From: Stictocephala bisonia | Taxonomy: Eukaryota; Arthropoda; Insecta; Hemiptera; Membracidae | DNA: 64,000 nt | Assembly (NCBI GenBank): GCA_035578905.1 | Contig: JAQJVL010000303.1 | Span: forward strand, 496,001 to 560,000 | Direction: 5' to 3' | Shown here: in pieces, positions 19,453-33,265 of the stretch | How positions within the stretch are numbered: the first letter of the stretch is position 1 | Layout: every line of letters starts with the position of its first letter | Translations under genes and position numbers: made by a program | The notes under the pieces: generated by a model | What the model was told of the DNA's origin: nothing | Databases searched by the model: none | What the model saw: the letters and a program-made list of their open reading frames with translations, nothing else

Positions 19453-20795
19453 CAGGGACGTACCCAAAACAAAATTTCGGGGGGTGCCCGATCAAGGGGT
19501 CTGAGCAGGGTTAGCCAGCGGGGAGGGAGCGAACCCGAGGCTACTAAAAACAAGGGCTAAATCGTTTTTGTTATAGTGGCGTTGTGTCTTCCGCTGCAGA
19601 CGAGGGTAGAGGGCACGTGTGTGACGTCACTGGTCTTATTCACCATTCTCAGGAATGCCACAAATACTAATTTAATATTGTGATCGTCTTTACGTCTCTG
19701 ATGTTTTATTAAAACATAAAATTGTAATGAAATCTATACAACTTCAATGTGTGTTTCATGACAAGCACACAATATGTAAACTGAGTAATCGTTTTATGGT
19801 AATGTACAGTAAACCCTATGAGAAAAGACCTTTGTCAATTTAAGGACAATACAAGGATAATATATGTATTAACGTTGTAAAGGGTAATACAATGTATTAA
19901 CGTTACATTTAGGATTCTATATTTATGAATTGTAGTTTTTTAAATGGTGAAGTGCCTGCTAGGTTTGAGCAAAATACTAATATACATTGACATATTATAT
20001 ATGTTATACAAACGGAGAGAAGTTTAAAGCATACATTTAATATAAATGGCCTTTAATAATCCAATTATTCTTATTCATTATAATCCACGGTAACTAATCA
20101 ACACACGGTAGGTATCACCAATGACTACAGATAGTATTCTATCTGTAGTCATTGGTATCTCGGCGCGGATGCGTGATCCCTACCGTCTTTTATCCTAGAT
20201 ACCGTGATATAATCTACCATTACATTTTGTAAGATGATATTGAATAATTCGTTTCTATTCATGAATATATACAGGTGATTAAAAATTCTTCGTGTATAAT
20301 ATGGAACAATTATGTACATCTTTCAGTGCTTCGTCAAGGTGTTGTCTTTTATTATATTAGGCCTATTACTTAGTTAAAATTAAATTTTCTAAATTTGTAA
20401 ATAACGAAGAAATGGCAACCTCACCTTGTTTTACTGTCAACAACTCTCGTATACTAACTTTTTCACGTATTTAATTTTACGATTTTTTCCCCTTAGGAGT
20501 TCACTGTAAAATATAACCAATGATTACTAAAATGTTGTATGATTATATACTTCATGAAATACAAATTGATATGGCATTAATTCCATTATCATTGAATATA
20601 TAATAAAAAAGTAGAGACGTGATCGCACGTCATTGGATTAGCAGTTCCGTGGACTGTCTGAGAACGTATTTATCAGGCTAATAACGTCACAGCACGCGTG
20701 TGTGACACACAGATGCTCGCTTCGCTCGCTCAAAAAAGGTTTAAAATGTCGGGGGTGTCCGGACATCCAGGACTCCCCACCCGGGTACGTCCCTG
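19453..20795. mobile_element. Nonautonomous hAT-like element, 1343 bp
   Basis: The left end CAGGGACGTACCC (19453) is matched by GGGTACGTCCCTG ending at 20795. It is flanked by a perfect 8-bp duplication CCCCAACC (19445-19452 and 20796-20803). An 8-bp duplication with short CA..TG ends is typical of hAT transposons. The interior has no transposase frame, so it depends on another element. It contains a perfect hairpin at 20117-20156. Short frames at 19286-19553 and 20702-20902 cross the ends and are not genes. Confidence 0.85.
20117..20156. repeat. Perfect 18-bp stem hairpin inside the hAT-like element
   Basis: ACCAATGACTACAGATAG (20117-20134), loop TATT, then the exact reverse complement at 20139-20156. 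The hairpin is nearly central in the element. Flanking bases hold further shorter inverted phrases around 'cacggtag' and 'ctaccgtc', so the whole segment 20100-20200 can fold. Confidence 0.8.
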
Positions 20796-20803
20796 CCCCA
20801 ACC

Positions 20804-21929
20804 TCACTCACATATTTGTCCTGGAGGACCTTCCCACAGCAAAATGCACATACTGAATCACTACATCATCAAAGATTACACAAAATTGCTTTGAGTACTT
20901 AAATTTTAGTTAGCCCAATGCTAAAAGAAAATGTTTACATTACAAAAAATCTATTTAATTAGTTGATGTACTAGGTTCAAACAAAATTAGTCGCATTTCA
21001 TACTTGATCCACATAACAGGAAATGTATTTATAAAACATATTTCGTCCCAATCTCCGATAAATTCACAATATATTTTCTTGTGAAGTTTGGACGCCACAA
21101 GAGTCAATTACACATGTACACTACAACTACGCCAATGTGAGTGTGACACGTCGAGGCAGCCTCGCCTATCTATTGTCATTGCCTGACGGCTAATGACTTC
21201 AAACGTCATTAAGTATGATTGGTTTCTATGTCTTGTGCAACTCCTAGTCTTATCTAACTACAAGTATATTCCTTGTCAGGAAGATAATGCTTTTTAAACT
21301 ATTTGTTTTTAAAAAACTGACAATAAAAATACCATATGTTCGACATTTTTCAACATGACTAAAAAAACTATTAGCGTTTCATAACACAATCTCGACTCAA
21401 CAATACTTAAACCTTCCAAGTCTTTAACTAAACTGGTTTACTAATTCGTATTATAACAATGCCCCTTTTTGCCCTAGACATTTAGCCTTCGTTATTTTTA
21501 TTATTTTTTCCCCAAAATTGTTAACACATACAGTTGTCAAATCAATTCATGGAGTAAAGTGACTGAATTTCGTTGTAATGATCACGTGATCGTCAAAACT
21601 TAAGCTATAATATTATATACAGGAGTTTATTAGGAGTTTATTTATTTAAATATTCTTTTAATAGAGATACGTTAAGAGAAACACTTTTAAATAAATTTAT
21701 AAGGGCTTACCTGTCAAGTAGAAGTGAACAAGCTAACTTTAATTCAAGGACACATCCAGGGAACACCTGTAACACACAACGGTTGGATGAGTGCCACGCA
21801 CACACGCCTACGCGTGTGTTCAGTCACATCTGAACAATCACGTCAGACGTGTGAGGAGAAACTAAATTAAAATACACACACAACATTATATTTTGGATTT
21901 GTTACGTATTCATTTGAAAAATGTATCTA
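20804..21929. other. Intergenic DNA, nothing recognised
   Basis: AT-rich DNA without coding resemblance or clear repeat ends. A (CA)n-like block lies near 21875. Confidence 0.4.
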
Positions 21930-22887
21930 AATTGAGCCTGATCTGTTGAGGTCTCAACATGATGTAGCTCCAGCTCATTTTGGTATGGGCGTCAGAGACT
22001 ACGTAAATGTTAAATTTGAACAGAGGTGGATGGGACGTGGTGGACCTGTACATTGGCCTGTCAGATCCCCTGACCTCAAACTATTTGACTTTATTCTGTG
22101 GGGTTACTTGAAAGAACTGGTACAGGTCACAACAGTGGAGAGTGAAATTGACTTGGTTGGCAAAATTATAGAAGCTGCAGCAAGAATTCAGGAGAATGTT
22201 AATATTTTTGAACAATTTCATCGATCTGTAGTACAATGTTGGAGACAGTGGAATCTTGTTGTAGACCGTCATTATTTTGAGCAACTTTTATAAATTAGTT
22301 TTGTGGAAATATTTGCCATTATATTTTATAAATAATTCATTCATAATAAACAGCTGACGCATTGCTGACATGAAGTAGATATAACAGCTGATTAATGATA
22401 CGCAGCGCCTCATATTTGCAGTTAAACTATGTTTTAGGTATGCATTGTTATATTATGGAAATTACATTGATTTTACAAAAATTGTCACACCTGGGTTATT
22501 TATTATTCGATTTCAGTAAATAAGGTATTGTTTGATTTGTCTCTTAATTGTGCATTTTTTACTTAACTTTTGACATTTTATAGTTATAACAGTTTTCGTG
22601 AAATTTGATATTAAAGAATTTAAAAGGCCACCATTTTGAAATGAGTTTATTTACAGCAATGATATTTTACTCCCTTGTTTTAACTGTTAAGCTACACGTG
22701 TATACTAAATTTGAAGTTTCTATCTTAAACATTTCATGAGTTATAAAATAAATTTGTAAAAAACACATACATACAGACAGACAGAAAACTAGTCACCGTA
22801 GTAGACCCATGTTTATGTTAAGAAATATGTTTCTCTTGACCTAAGGAACAATTTTTGCTGAAAAGTTCCATAGTTCCGGGCAACCTG
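21930..22887 (+). mobile_element. Right part of a mariner/Tc1-like transposon, 5'-truncated
   Basis: It holds a transposase C-terminal remnant (21946-22293), a non-coding tail and probably the right end CGGGCAACCTG at 22887. Its reverse complement starts CAGGTTGCCCG, close in style to the ends at 32075 and 35679. No matching left end was found, so the left half is deleted or outside recognition. The tail at 22620-22840 recurs at 1800-2095. Confidence 0.55.
21946..22293 (+). pseudogene. Mariner/Tc1-like (IS630-type) transposase, C-terminal remnant
   Basis: About 115 codons remain of the usual 340 or so. The segment DVAPAHFGMGVRDYVNVKFE, RWMGRGGPVHWPVRSPDL, FILWGYLKELV and the closing HYFEQLL are the last third of the DDE/D domain as found in many insect mariner-like transposases; the 'WPxRSPDLxxxDFxLWG' block carries the third catalytic acidic residue region. 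The frame has no proper ATG and is cut off on its 5' side. Next family members in the window are at 33266-33433 (minus). It cannot be active. Confidence 0.8.
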
Positions 22888-23938
22888 TGTAATGCTAATC
22901 ATTCCAATTGTTGGCTTAGGTAAGGTCATGTGAATGTGTTTAGCTATATTTTAAAATATACACCATTTTTTTTTAAATTACGTCCAGTCATAGTTGTTTA
23001 CGATGGTCAATCAAAAACACAATGGTCGTATTTATCTTTAAAAGATTGACTGAGCACAGACTGGAGGCGACGGAATCAATACAAACCTTCGGTGGGTCAC
23101 ACGCTAGCTCACGTTTGGGCCAGTACCAACATAAACATACGTTTTTCAACGTTCGTTGACTAACGTAACTATGACACTTGCTAGCGATGAGGATTGGCTG
23201 CAACATGTTGCGTTTTCTGATTGCTGCGACAAATCCGTTTTAATTGAGATATTTTTCACTCAAATACGAATTGACAACTGCTCCACTCTTTACGCCCAAC
23301 TTGGCAACGGGCCCCAACGATTTTTTTTTTTTTTTTTTTTTTTTTTGTATGGGCACGTTCGTGGAACTATCCAGCGTTTTCTAAAATGTTAACCAATAAT
23401 TGTGCAACAATTGTACGAACTATCAACGTGACTCGATATAGATAACACCGAGTCGATTAGTTACCGTATCAAATTGCAAAGGAACCGCAGTCAAAAGAAT
23501 GTATATTACTGCTAAACAAGCACGTCCAACTATCTGGTTAGTCAAGTTGTCATCAAACATGTATTATATTTTGTTTAGTCGATACCTACCAATCTTCCAA
23601 GCTAGGTCTCACCCCCAATGTCACATGGATGAAGATCACTATAAACTATCTTATTTACAATACATTAAACGATATTCTCAAATACACCAGGTAATAAAAA
23701 TATCTTAACATTGGTTTGACGATTAACTGGCTGACTATCTATCATGCTAGGAGACACACAGTCGTCGTACGAGTGAATATTGCCGATGCACGAAACAAAC
23801 AGGCTAAAATATACAAAACAGAAATGTTATGGTAAATAGACGTTAAGTGACTTAAATATGAAGAATCGGCTGTGTGTAATTTCGTAAGTTCACCCAAGTC
23901 ATCAACGAGGTAGACAATAATCGGACGTTACACCGCTA

Positions 23939-23996
23939 GACCACTGATGATCACTGGCATTACTTCAGACCACTGATGATCACTGGCATTACTTCA
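23939..23996. repeat. 29-bp perfect tandem duplication
   Basis: 'gaccactgatgatcactggc...' occurs at 23939 and again at 23968 without mismatches over 29 bp. It is a simple local duplication. Confidence 0.85.
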
Positions 23997-24526
23997 AAGT
24001 GCACTTTGTAATTTAGGAGAGACAAAAATTGTTTAAGTAATTTGTAAATGAGTTTTACATATTGTTCTTATTCAAATCGAAGCGTACTGTAATGTTCAAC
24101 GAGTCTACAAAACAAAATGGACTTGCTTAAGCAGGCAATAACTGTGTTAATTGGGCATCTCTCACCACTAAAAATCATACGAAAATTATTTTTTCCCTGC
24201 AACATGAATTAGTATTTGCAAATTTCGCTTACGAACATATACTCGAGTATATTCAGTTACATTAATTACTGTAAAATAAGAGTGGTTTAATTTCAAGTGA
24301 TAACACAGTATCTAGCAATAATTTAATTTATATTTGTAAATATCACGTAGTATGTAATGTACTTATGTAGAATGGGTTAAACTTGTCACCATTCCCAAGA
24401 AACACTCTCCCCATTAATTAAACGATGAGACTGACGACAAAATTAGACAGTGACGGCGACTTGTCATCAATCACTAAACCAGATCACTCGCCAACAGTGC
24501 AGTGAAAATAAAGATATTGTCACGCT

Positions 24527-24555
24527 CAGTGGCGTAACTTGGAGGGGGGGGGGGG
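24527..24555 (+). repeat. Isolated hAT-type transposon end
   Basis: CAGTGGCGTAACTTGGAGG followed by a G-run matches the common hAT-like end 'CAGTGGCGTA(A/G)CTAGGGGG' of many insect and vertebrate nonautonomous elements. No reverse-complement partner (..TTACGCCACTG) was found in the window, so it is a truncated or solo end. Confidence 0.4.
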
Positions 24556-27500
24556 AGAAATACAGAAATGTGAAAAAATATTCGTGTAGCAGTCAAATAA
24601 TAAAATTTTTTAAATTGATTATTTAAATATCGTACTGAAGTAAAATAACTCAGTTTTAATTTGCAGACTTGATTAAATTAATAGATTTTACTGTGTAATC
24701 AATAACAAATCAATGTTCAACAGATTACTTTAAAAATTACATAAAATAGCTCTTACAGAATGCGCCTAGTCATACTGCCAACTGTTGTTAAATTACAAAT
24801 TTGAATGATGTACTGCTATAAAATATGGTACAAACTACGTACTTTAATCGGTAAGAAATGCTTTGAATATGGATTAAAGATCTCTGTATTCATTGTTAAA
24901 ATTTAAGAAGACACAAAAACATTCGGGAGAATGGTTCAAAATCTTTTGGTTGCTCGGTGCTTTTTGTATGCGGGACTTTTGTGAACATTAAGTTCACTTT
25001 TATTTAGCATACAAGGTTTATTGTAATATTTTGACGTTATTATGCAGATTGTATATGTTCCAATAAAGATGTTTTGACTTTACCGTTAATAGACAATATG
25101 ATCTTTGACTTCGCTATTTCTTTGATGTTAAATATAAGGTGCCTACGTCTGTCGACAAAATACCTCATTTACCATTGCTCTGAGTACGTCATACTAGGAA
25201 CGTCATGCGTCAACATAAACAACAAGGTAATGAACGTTAACGGTTCATCAAACGTTTCGTTTTGATACTCTGGTGGAAAGACGGTTGGTGAAGGAAATAT
25301 AAGCAGCAATACGACTACTGGTTTGGCGATCGACCAAGCGCAGTGAACTGGCCGTGCGTTGCGGCAACGGAACGAAGAGAAGAACCGAGAGGAAGGAGTG
25401 ACGCGTAAACGGGGTCACTGACCTCCCCTAAACAAAGGAACATTGGACACAAACAACGATATAGTACAAGCGACGGCATTATAGCTGCACGATTTTAATG
25501 TAAACTCACAGATCATAAAACACAATTTACAAGAATTAAGAGACCAACTCGTTTAGTTAGAAGAAATTAAATAGCTACACGGCTGCACAATTTGACAATG
25601 AATTGTTTTATAACAGTTTGATTAATCAGCTGTTGGAATAAACAAACAACTTACATAGTTCGGAAGTAAATACCGTACCAAACCTAACCACAATGCACTT
25701 TAGCGCTCACGTGATTCAATCTGAAGGATCCTGCTCATTTTCACAAAGCGAAACAAAGCTGTAAATAAGTATGATTTATAAAACATTTTGCTATAAACAT
25801 GATCATATTAAAAATTGTTTAAAACCCAGAGTTAACATATTTAATCCATTTTTTTTATTACTGAATGTAGTAAGCACAATATAAATCAACGTAAACACCG
25901 TACGAAGGCGGGTACTCTTCTAATATTATACAAAGAAAATAGGCCTAATAATTACTTTCCGTTTTAAAATGTATGAGAATGAATTTGATGCATCTTCTAA
26001 CAAAAGTAAAATAATCATAAGAGTTCAAATTGCGTTGTTGGTAGTTGATATAATTAGTGTTATTTTCATTAACATCACAATCACTTCACATTAAAAAAAA
26101 CTAGAACAACAAAAATACACAGCCAACTAATAATATGATAAAATTTAACAAATTGTAATTAGGACGAGAATTTAAGCGCTTTCTTAGGTAAATAACATGT
26201 GTTTGTTTTGTTACGAGTCAAGAGTCGTTTCTCTCTCCGGAGTGGGTCCAGTGGAAGATGGAACAAGCACAAGGCTGCTAATGCAAACCTCGTGCGTTGA
26301 TACAGTTATATTTGGCACGACAGTCTGGCTGCTGTTTAGCACGCAAGATGGCTCAAGGGGCGGAGTCATCAAACTGAAGGCGGTTTTTTAAACTGCAAAA
26401 ACACAGAATCTCAGTCTTCTATAAAACGTATATACAACTCTAAAATCCATAGAAGAGATGCAACGAAAACGTTCTCATTGGTGTAATCGCCAACCTCGCT
26501 AATCTGATGTAGGACGACAATTTAGTTAATTCTCAAATAAACTATTATATTTGAGAAACTATATAAAGTATATCAGAGTGAGAAACTCGCACTAAGTTAA
26601 CGGCTGCTCATTAGTAGCAATGCCTCCAGGCCAAACTGGAAGTGGCATAAAATAATGACTAAGAGACAAACGCGAGATTGAGTTGTAGGAGAAAACAAGC
26701 AATGCCAACTTTCTGGAGCTATTAGAAAATGTATATAAAAATCATATTGAAATCCTCTTTAAAAGGGTTAACTGCCGATGAATGACCATTATTGAAGGAG
26801 ACTTGCAAGAACACATGACACTTCATTGATTGCTTTAAAAGGACAAAAATTACCACATATGGAGATTTTCAAATGCGTACTGTACGTTTTAAAGTAAATA
26901 AATCTCCAGCTGGGATTTATAATAATACTTGACTAACGCATAAAAAGTCCACCGCACCTTATTTAAATTACGGTATTGTTCAGTTGTACCAATAACAAAC
27001 AAGGGTTAATATTACTTCTCTGTGGTTGAACACAAGCGTACTAATACAAGATGACATTACACCGATGATTGGTAGGTGAAATCTGTTATGCACGACCAGA
27101 CAGCAGACAGGGAACCACATAGCCAATCTATAAATAGCAGAGTATAAAGCATTAACGGTGCAGTGGCGGCCTACTTGTACTGGACGGACTGACTATTAGT
27201 ACTCGGCAAGTTCACGGTCCAAGTAAAATATTCTGCAATACTATACGTACTACGTTCTTCGACCATACCTATTGATCTATTTGGATTACATTTAAAGCCT
27301 CAATCTAATAATGAGGGAGCAAATTCCTTATTTTTACCAACTAATGCTCACTCTGCTCGATTGTATTAATTTGAGGTTAGGGGTTTTTAGCACTAACTAA
27401 ATTATATTTCACAACCGCCATAACAACAATTAAGTCTTCAGAAGGTTCGGGCGTAGTTTTGGAAGGCCATGTTAGTATAATTGTAAAAAAAAATAATAAT

Positions 27501-28499
27501 AATAAAATAACGGGCTTTCCAAGGAGAACCCAAAAAAGCTGTGAATTAAAGTATTCTGATGATGATTTTTTTTTAATACCGACAGAAAGGAAGACAAGCA
27601 TAGAGGTCCATAGCACAACATCACATTCACTCAACTCACGGCAGACTTAGAGCTAGAGGTAGTGGATACATGGTGTAACTAAATAATTTTTTATAACTAA
27701 AACAGGGTTGTCTTGTTCATTCGTTCACCTTACTGAAATGAAGATCATTCAAATGTGTTAGTACATGTATTCTCAATAACAAATTCATCAGACTGATTTT
27801 AGATGCCCGAAGAATGTCATCATTCTCTTTCTGATATCGATTGCTAAAATGTTTGTTACTTCTTTGTTAGACTGTAGTCTGTATCCATCTTCCGACAGGT
27901 GCAAAATGTCCAGAGAAAACCCCCACGAATTTCACTTTTGATTTTGTGTTCGTTAGGGTTTATTAGATAAACTTTCTTGTTTTGCGATCTAATAATTTTT
28001 CTTCCAATAAATGAAAGAACAATTGTCTATCTACGGATGTGCAAATAATGGGCTTACACCTTGATGCTTTAATTTTACTCATCATTATTATTTTTTTTAC
28101 TATTGAAAATATGTTATGAACAAGACCAGTTGGGTCTTTTAATCCGGATTAATATTCGATATTCTGCTATTTTTGTTCAAATTGTTATTTTTTTTTTCTC
28201 AGTATACAAGCTAACAGGATCTTCTAGGTTTACATTGCCACAGAGAAGCATGAAACATTGAATTTCTTCCTGAAAATATATTTTCTTATGGTTAATTATG
28301 CTGAGAATACTTATTCTTATACACACCTGGATTTACATATGAATTACAAGGTGTGTAGCCAAAGGTAGCAACAGATTTGTTTGATGATATTTGCTAATAA
28401 ATGGTACTGGCACAAACTCCCTTTGTTCTATCAGATTGTTTAAAAAATAATCTTAAAAAACAGCTGTTCAATATTCACATAGCCAGATTTTGTGTAAAC

Positions 28500-29050
28500 A
28501 ACCTTCAATAACTTGAGTTGTGGTTTCCAGCCTTCGGCCTCCCGGTGGGGTGGTAACTAAAATATTTTTAATTGTAATTTGCATCTTGACTGAAAATTTA
28601 ATCAAAATCGTTAGAATTAAGCTTGACAAATTTTGCATTTTTAAAGGTGTTTGTCAGTAAAAAATGTTTATAGCTCAGAAACTATTTAAGTTAAGGCATT
28701 CAGTTTTCCTAAAATATTTTAAATTGTAATTCGTACATTTTTTGAAAATTTAATCAAAATCATTAGTAGTTTTTGAGAAAAATCAATTTTGTATGTTTTT
28801 TGTCTATATAAAAATAAAAAGAACTCAAATTTTAAAAAAGTGGGGGGAAAAACGGTCTGGAGATATTAGTTAAATACACCTAAATATCAAATTTTATAAA
28901 ATTCTATCCATACTTTTAGTCTCGAGCAACGTAATAATAATCTACGTTTATTCATTCCACATGCACAGACACACATACGTACAGACACCAACATTTTTTA
29001 AGGGACCCTAAAATGTATTTTTAAACCAACTTGTAAAACAAATTTTGTTG
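28500..29050. repeat. Probable dispersed repeat tail
   Basis: Successive similar phrases ('gaaaatttaatcaaaatcgttag', 'attttaaattgtaattcg') and a terminal 'cacagacacacatacgtacagacacc' block look like the 3' part of an old transposon, similar in style to 6020-6420. There is no coding remnant. Confidence 0.35.
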
Positions 29051-31221
29051 GACCATCACAATACTTTATGCTAACGCATATGGGAGAAAGTAAAAATTAC
29101 AACACAAACAAAAATACAATATTTATGTATACACACACAAGTTTTAAACATTTTTTTCACAACACTACTATGAGTTTAGCTGTTTTCGTTATGTGTTTAC
29201 AACCTGCGAAACATCATATTTTCAACAGCTGTATATTGTTTACTACCAAAAGTAACATTGTTTACAACCGAAAATTTTCCAGTCAACAACACCTGTTTTT
29301 ATTCTGTAGTGTAGTGAAAAGTATCGTTCATAACTCGAGTAAATGTGTTTTGTATGTTCTCGACCATTCGAAGTGCTCGACAAGTCTCGCACTTCAAACA
29401 TATGGTCTCGAACATGCAAAACCCCACTTTCCACTCTTTTTATGAAAAATACTATTACCTAGTATATTTATCTTTACATAATTCTTTTTTTACTGTCTTT
29501 GTCTTTACTTATTATTGGTCCTCGATGTTAGGTTTTTACTTACCAAACCCAAAACAAATTGTATGAAAGAAAATAAAAAGCAGCAAAATAAGTTACAAAA
29601 AACAAATCAGACTTTCTGAAGTTTACAAATATGTCATTGCCCGGACCTAAACCATAGCAGACTTGAGTTTCCTCAAAAAGATCCCATGAAAAGTCAAGTA
29701 TGAACTGCAACTGAACAATCAACTTATTTCCTGACATGCAATCATGATTTTTACTAAAAGTTTGTTCAATTAGTAAAATGTTAGTCTATCTTTTTTTAAG
29801 TATTTGGTTTAAACAATTTTAAACATAGGCTTCTAAGAATGTTAAACCATAGATTTAGACTTTTGTGTGCTCTCCTAAACTGTAGCATTATTTAAATGTT
29901 ATAACCTTTTTCATATTACAAACATAACCAGTCATTTTGTATTTAATTAACATAGTACAATTACTATGTTAATTATTCAATTTAACATTGTATTTTTAAC
30001 TTGATGATTTTAGGTTTCTAGAGTTTTATTTAAGATATATAATATTACACATTTTGCTATTTTTGCAATGATTTAATTACAGTATTTTAAATCTCCTTTT
30101 AATTAACTTTCACAATGATGATCACAAAGAGAAGACTATTGTCCTAAGTAGGGTTAAGGTGATACAGGTTGATGACCTATGTACAGTGCGACAAAATGTC
30201 AATTGATCAAGAATGGCAAACTTATACATCCAACTCCGTTTGCAAGTAGAAGATTTATATGTTGAACAGCAAAAGAAAATTTTACTTTCTACTGACGACT
30301 AAACTAACCTGGCAACAATGGTAACTTTCAAGATTGGCTTTCTTATCAATGTATGATACATTTTGGGGATGGCTCTTTTGGGGAGTTATGTACATAAAGG
30401 ATACATTGATAATAAAATTCTAATCCAGTAGATTAAATCAATATATTATAAGTATGGAGACTTTATAATATTTTATTTTATAGAATTTATATTCAGTATA
30501 TAGGGAGTTTTTTTTTTTTTTTTTCATCATAATATAATGACTAGATGGCCCAAATAACACAAAAGACATATAAGAGGCTTTAAGAGTCTCGATGGAGAGA
30601 AGCACAGGATATAGAAATTTTACATAAGTCTAAAAAATTCAATAATGTTAGATTATATTGAGCAATATGAGACATACACAGCAATGAAAATAAGGCTTAG
30701 TGACATTTGAAATGAAAAATTAAAAATTCAACAAACATTTTATATCATAGAATTCACTCAAAGTACAATATTAAAACAACTCACAAAGAGCTCGGAACAT
30801 AAATAAATACAGAAATACAAAGTTTCAAAACTTACCTATTCATGTCCCTATGTAGGGGGAATGTCTTAGTCTTTGCAAACGATATCCAATCAAAAAGAAA
30901 AATCCAAATTTCGTAACCATTCAACACCTGCTTTTCCGATTGAATAAGAACCAGCAAATCCCCCTTAAAAGAACACAATGGGCAATCATTAACTATGTGA
31001 TCCACACTTTGAATTTCGAATCTCCAATCACAAGACTGATCATTTGCAATTTCCCACTTATATTTTCAGTAGTTGCATCTTTCCAAACCTGTGTGAAAGC
31101 GACTCAACATAGTTCATTCTGTATGAGGAAGGTAAATTCCACCGATGACATTCGTGGGTTCTGATACTAGAAACTTGTATCGACCGTCAAACATATCCCA
31201 AGTTAATGACTAAATAGGAAG
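29051..31221. other. Intergenic DNA, nothing recognised
   Basis: The 125-codon frame at 29068-29445 and its neighbours have no domain resemblance and unbiased composition. A T-run lies at about 30508-30524. No repeat ends seen. Confidence 0.4.
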
Positions 31222-31690
31222 CTAGTCGAAGAGGTGGTTTAGAAGTGCCTCTTTATTTTTTATATCCACAGGAGCTATGTTGCACAGCACTAGAAGCCAT
31301 GATAGATGGGTTGCTAAAAGTGTACTGCTGATGGCCACTGTTGCCCTATTTAACTGTAAATCATCTTCTCGTACATCTGACTGTAAAGCCATATGGGAGC
31401 ATAATATCATTGATTTTATAAACAAATAGATTTCCTATTCAGCAATGGAGTAAAACAGGGAAAAGCTGTAGTTTGCAGAACTTGTTTGTTGGCTCCTCAC
31501 AATGATCTAGCTAGTTGCTGCAAAATGTTGGTTCTGGTTCTTACTCTATAATTGGGCCGGTTTGAAAGGGACCTGCGTGAAATATTTAGCGCATGTAGGG
31601 ATTCCAGCAGCAGAGGGGAAGGGTTCCACCACTCCGTCTTTAGAGTGTGTGAGGGGCAGGGGAGTGGGGACAACAGACACAACTAGCTGG
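31222..31690 (-). pseudogene. R1/Jockey-type LINE remnant, C-terminal part
   Basis: Two short frames on the minus strand line up with the part after the reverse transcriptase in insect R1/Jockey-like ORF2: RVRTRTNILQQLARSLWGAN (about 31550-31490) and, after a shift, HLSWLLVLCNIAPVDIKNKEALL (about 31320-31240), matching the family phrase 'WLPVLSNIAPxxIRRxxAL'. Stops and frameshifts separate them. Confidence 0.6.
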
Positions 31691-32246
31691 TGAAGTTGCG
31701 GTAGGTTACGATGCACTTAGCACTTCATCTCCTTAGCTACTTTTGTTTGTAGGTTATGATAAAGTTAAAGATATTAGAGAAAATTACTTGAATTATAAAA
31801 GTTGATATAATATAACCATAATCTTGTGTTGTATTGTTATTTTTTGTAGTTACTATAAATCATGTTGAAATTGAATATTACGTTCTTACTCGATCTATCC
31901 CGAATTATACAGTTAACAAAGCACACTTTTAACAATTGCATATGAAGTAATATGTAAATAAAACAGTAATGAAAGTAGTGATAAATATTATTTCAATTTT
32001 AAGATAGGTCACCACTGAACATTTTAATTACACTATAAGTACCGGTATTTCAAATAAGACACCGGTAATAGATACAGGGTGTCCCACGGAGAAACTTTCA
32101 CATCTTGTTCCTAATGTGAAACTAATGAAAAAATGTAATATAAACATAGGTCTGGAAACACTTTGGTAATGATTTACAGATGGTGATGGATTTTACCCAG
32201 ATTTCAGATCCCCTCTGAATGAAGCCATACTGAAATTCGTAGAGTA

Positions 32247-32836
32247 CTAGCTGTACCCGCCCGCTTCGCTGGTCATAATATTGAGTTTGATTTATAACCT
32301 AATAGCTGAAAGAATTCGAGCATTTTTGCTTCTTCTACCAATATTAGATTTTTTAGGAGGCATGTCATAAAAAGTGAACTGCAAAACAAATAATTATTTA
32401 TTTTTTATTTTCACGTTTCACCACGTTTTAATTACCGAGGAAAAAAGGTTAACACCAAATACAGATCACCTGAACAAGTAAAAGTAGTGTGTGCTACACT
32501 CTCAAGGTGAAATGTAGAACTACAATAAATCAAAACATATACAGTACTGTTGTTGTGAGAACTTCAATCTGCTTATGGCATGTGAAACTACATTAAACCA
32601 CACAGTCATATGTTTTTTTTAAACAATTCAGATTCTCCATTTGAATAACATGGGATCTTTAGGAGCCCGTGGGGCGGGACCCTGTGGACCGATCTGCATC
32701 AAACTTCACAGAAACCATCTCGGGAGTATACAGAACAACATCCTAAAATTTCATGGCAATCGGTTGGATGGTTTGGCAGCGCATAAACTTCAAACATATA
32801 TATATATATACAAACATCCTCATTTATAAATATAGA
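32247..32836 (+). mobile_element. SINE/LINE-tail repeat inserted in the mariner-like element
   Basis: The right arm of the host element reads 'tagagtattaaatgatg' without interruption, while the left arm breaks after 'tagagta' (32246) and resumes at 'taaatgatg' (32837). The insert begins near 'ctagctgtacccgcccgcttcgctgg' and ends 'catttataaatatagat', passing through 'tttcatggcaatcggttgg'. This start and end arrangement is common to short insect retroposons related to LINE 3' ends. The 62-codon frame at 32641 is inside it and is not a gene. Confidence 0.7.
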
Positions 32837-33265
32837 TTAAATGATGTGTAAAATTGTATTGATCTTATGTAAAATGAACTGATAAATTCAGTAAAGTAGG
32901 TCCCTGACCTGTAATCACAGTAATTTTGTATTTAAGATATCCGACAAAATATGCAAACCTCAGTTTTGAAAAAGTGTTGATTTTATGTTTGACGTAAAAT
33001 TAACTTTGTAAAATGATTATCAAATATGTTTAATGGTTGGACAAAACTTATAGGAAATGTTATTCTGAAGAGAATGATGTAACATTGGCTAAAAATAGAC
33101 GTATATAAAGTTAAAAAAGTAACCTTTAAGCAAACCATAACATATAAAAAATTAATACAAAAGTTCAGACTTATTTATTACTAAAAACATTTCTTTTAAT
33201 GAAACACACAAACTTTAGACTAAATATAATGTTGTGAAAATACCTTACTTTAGTTAAGTGTTCGA

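Larger units (their letters stand above)
22888..28499. other. Long AT-rich stretch with few recognisable features
   Basis: No coding match. Visible items: a T-run of about 25 at 23321-23346; a perfect 29-bp tandem duplication at 23939-23996; an isolated hAT-type end at 24527-24555; somewhat GC-richer patches near 25300-25440 and 26200-26390 without a convincing frame (the 64-codon frame at 26197 is unsupported). Any host exon here is too short for me to see. Confidence 0.4.

Noticed and set aside
29068..29445. 125-codon plus frame
   Set aside because: Composition follows local AT-rich DNA; an overlapping minus frame is equally open; no resemblance.
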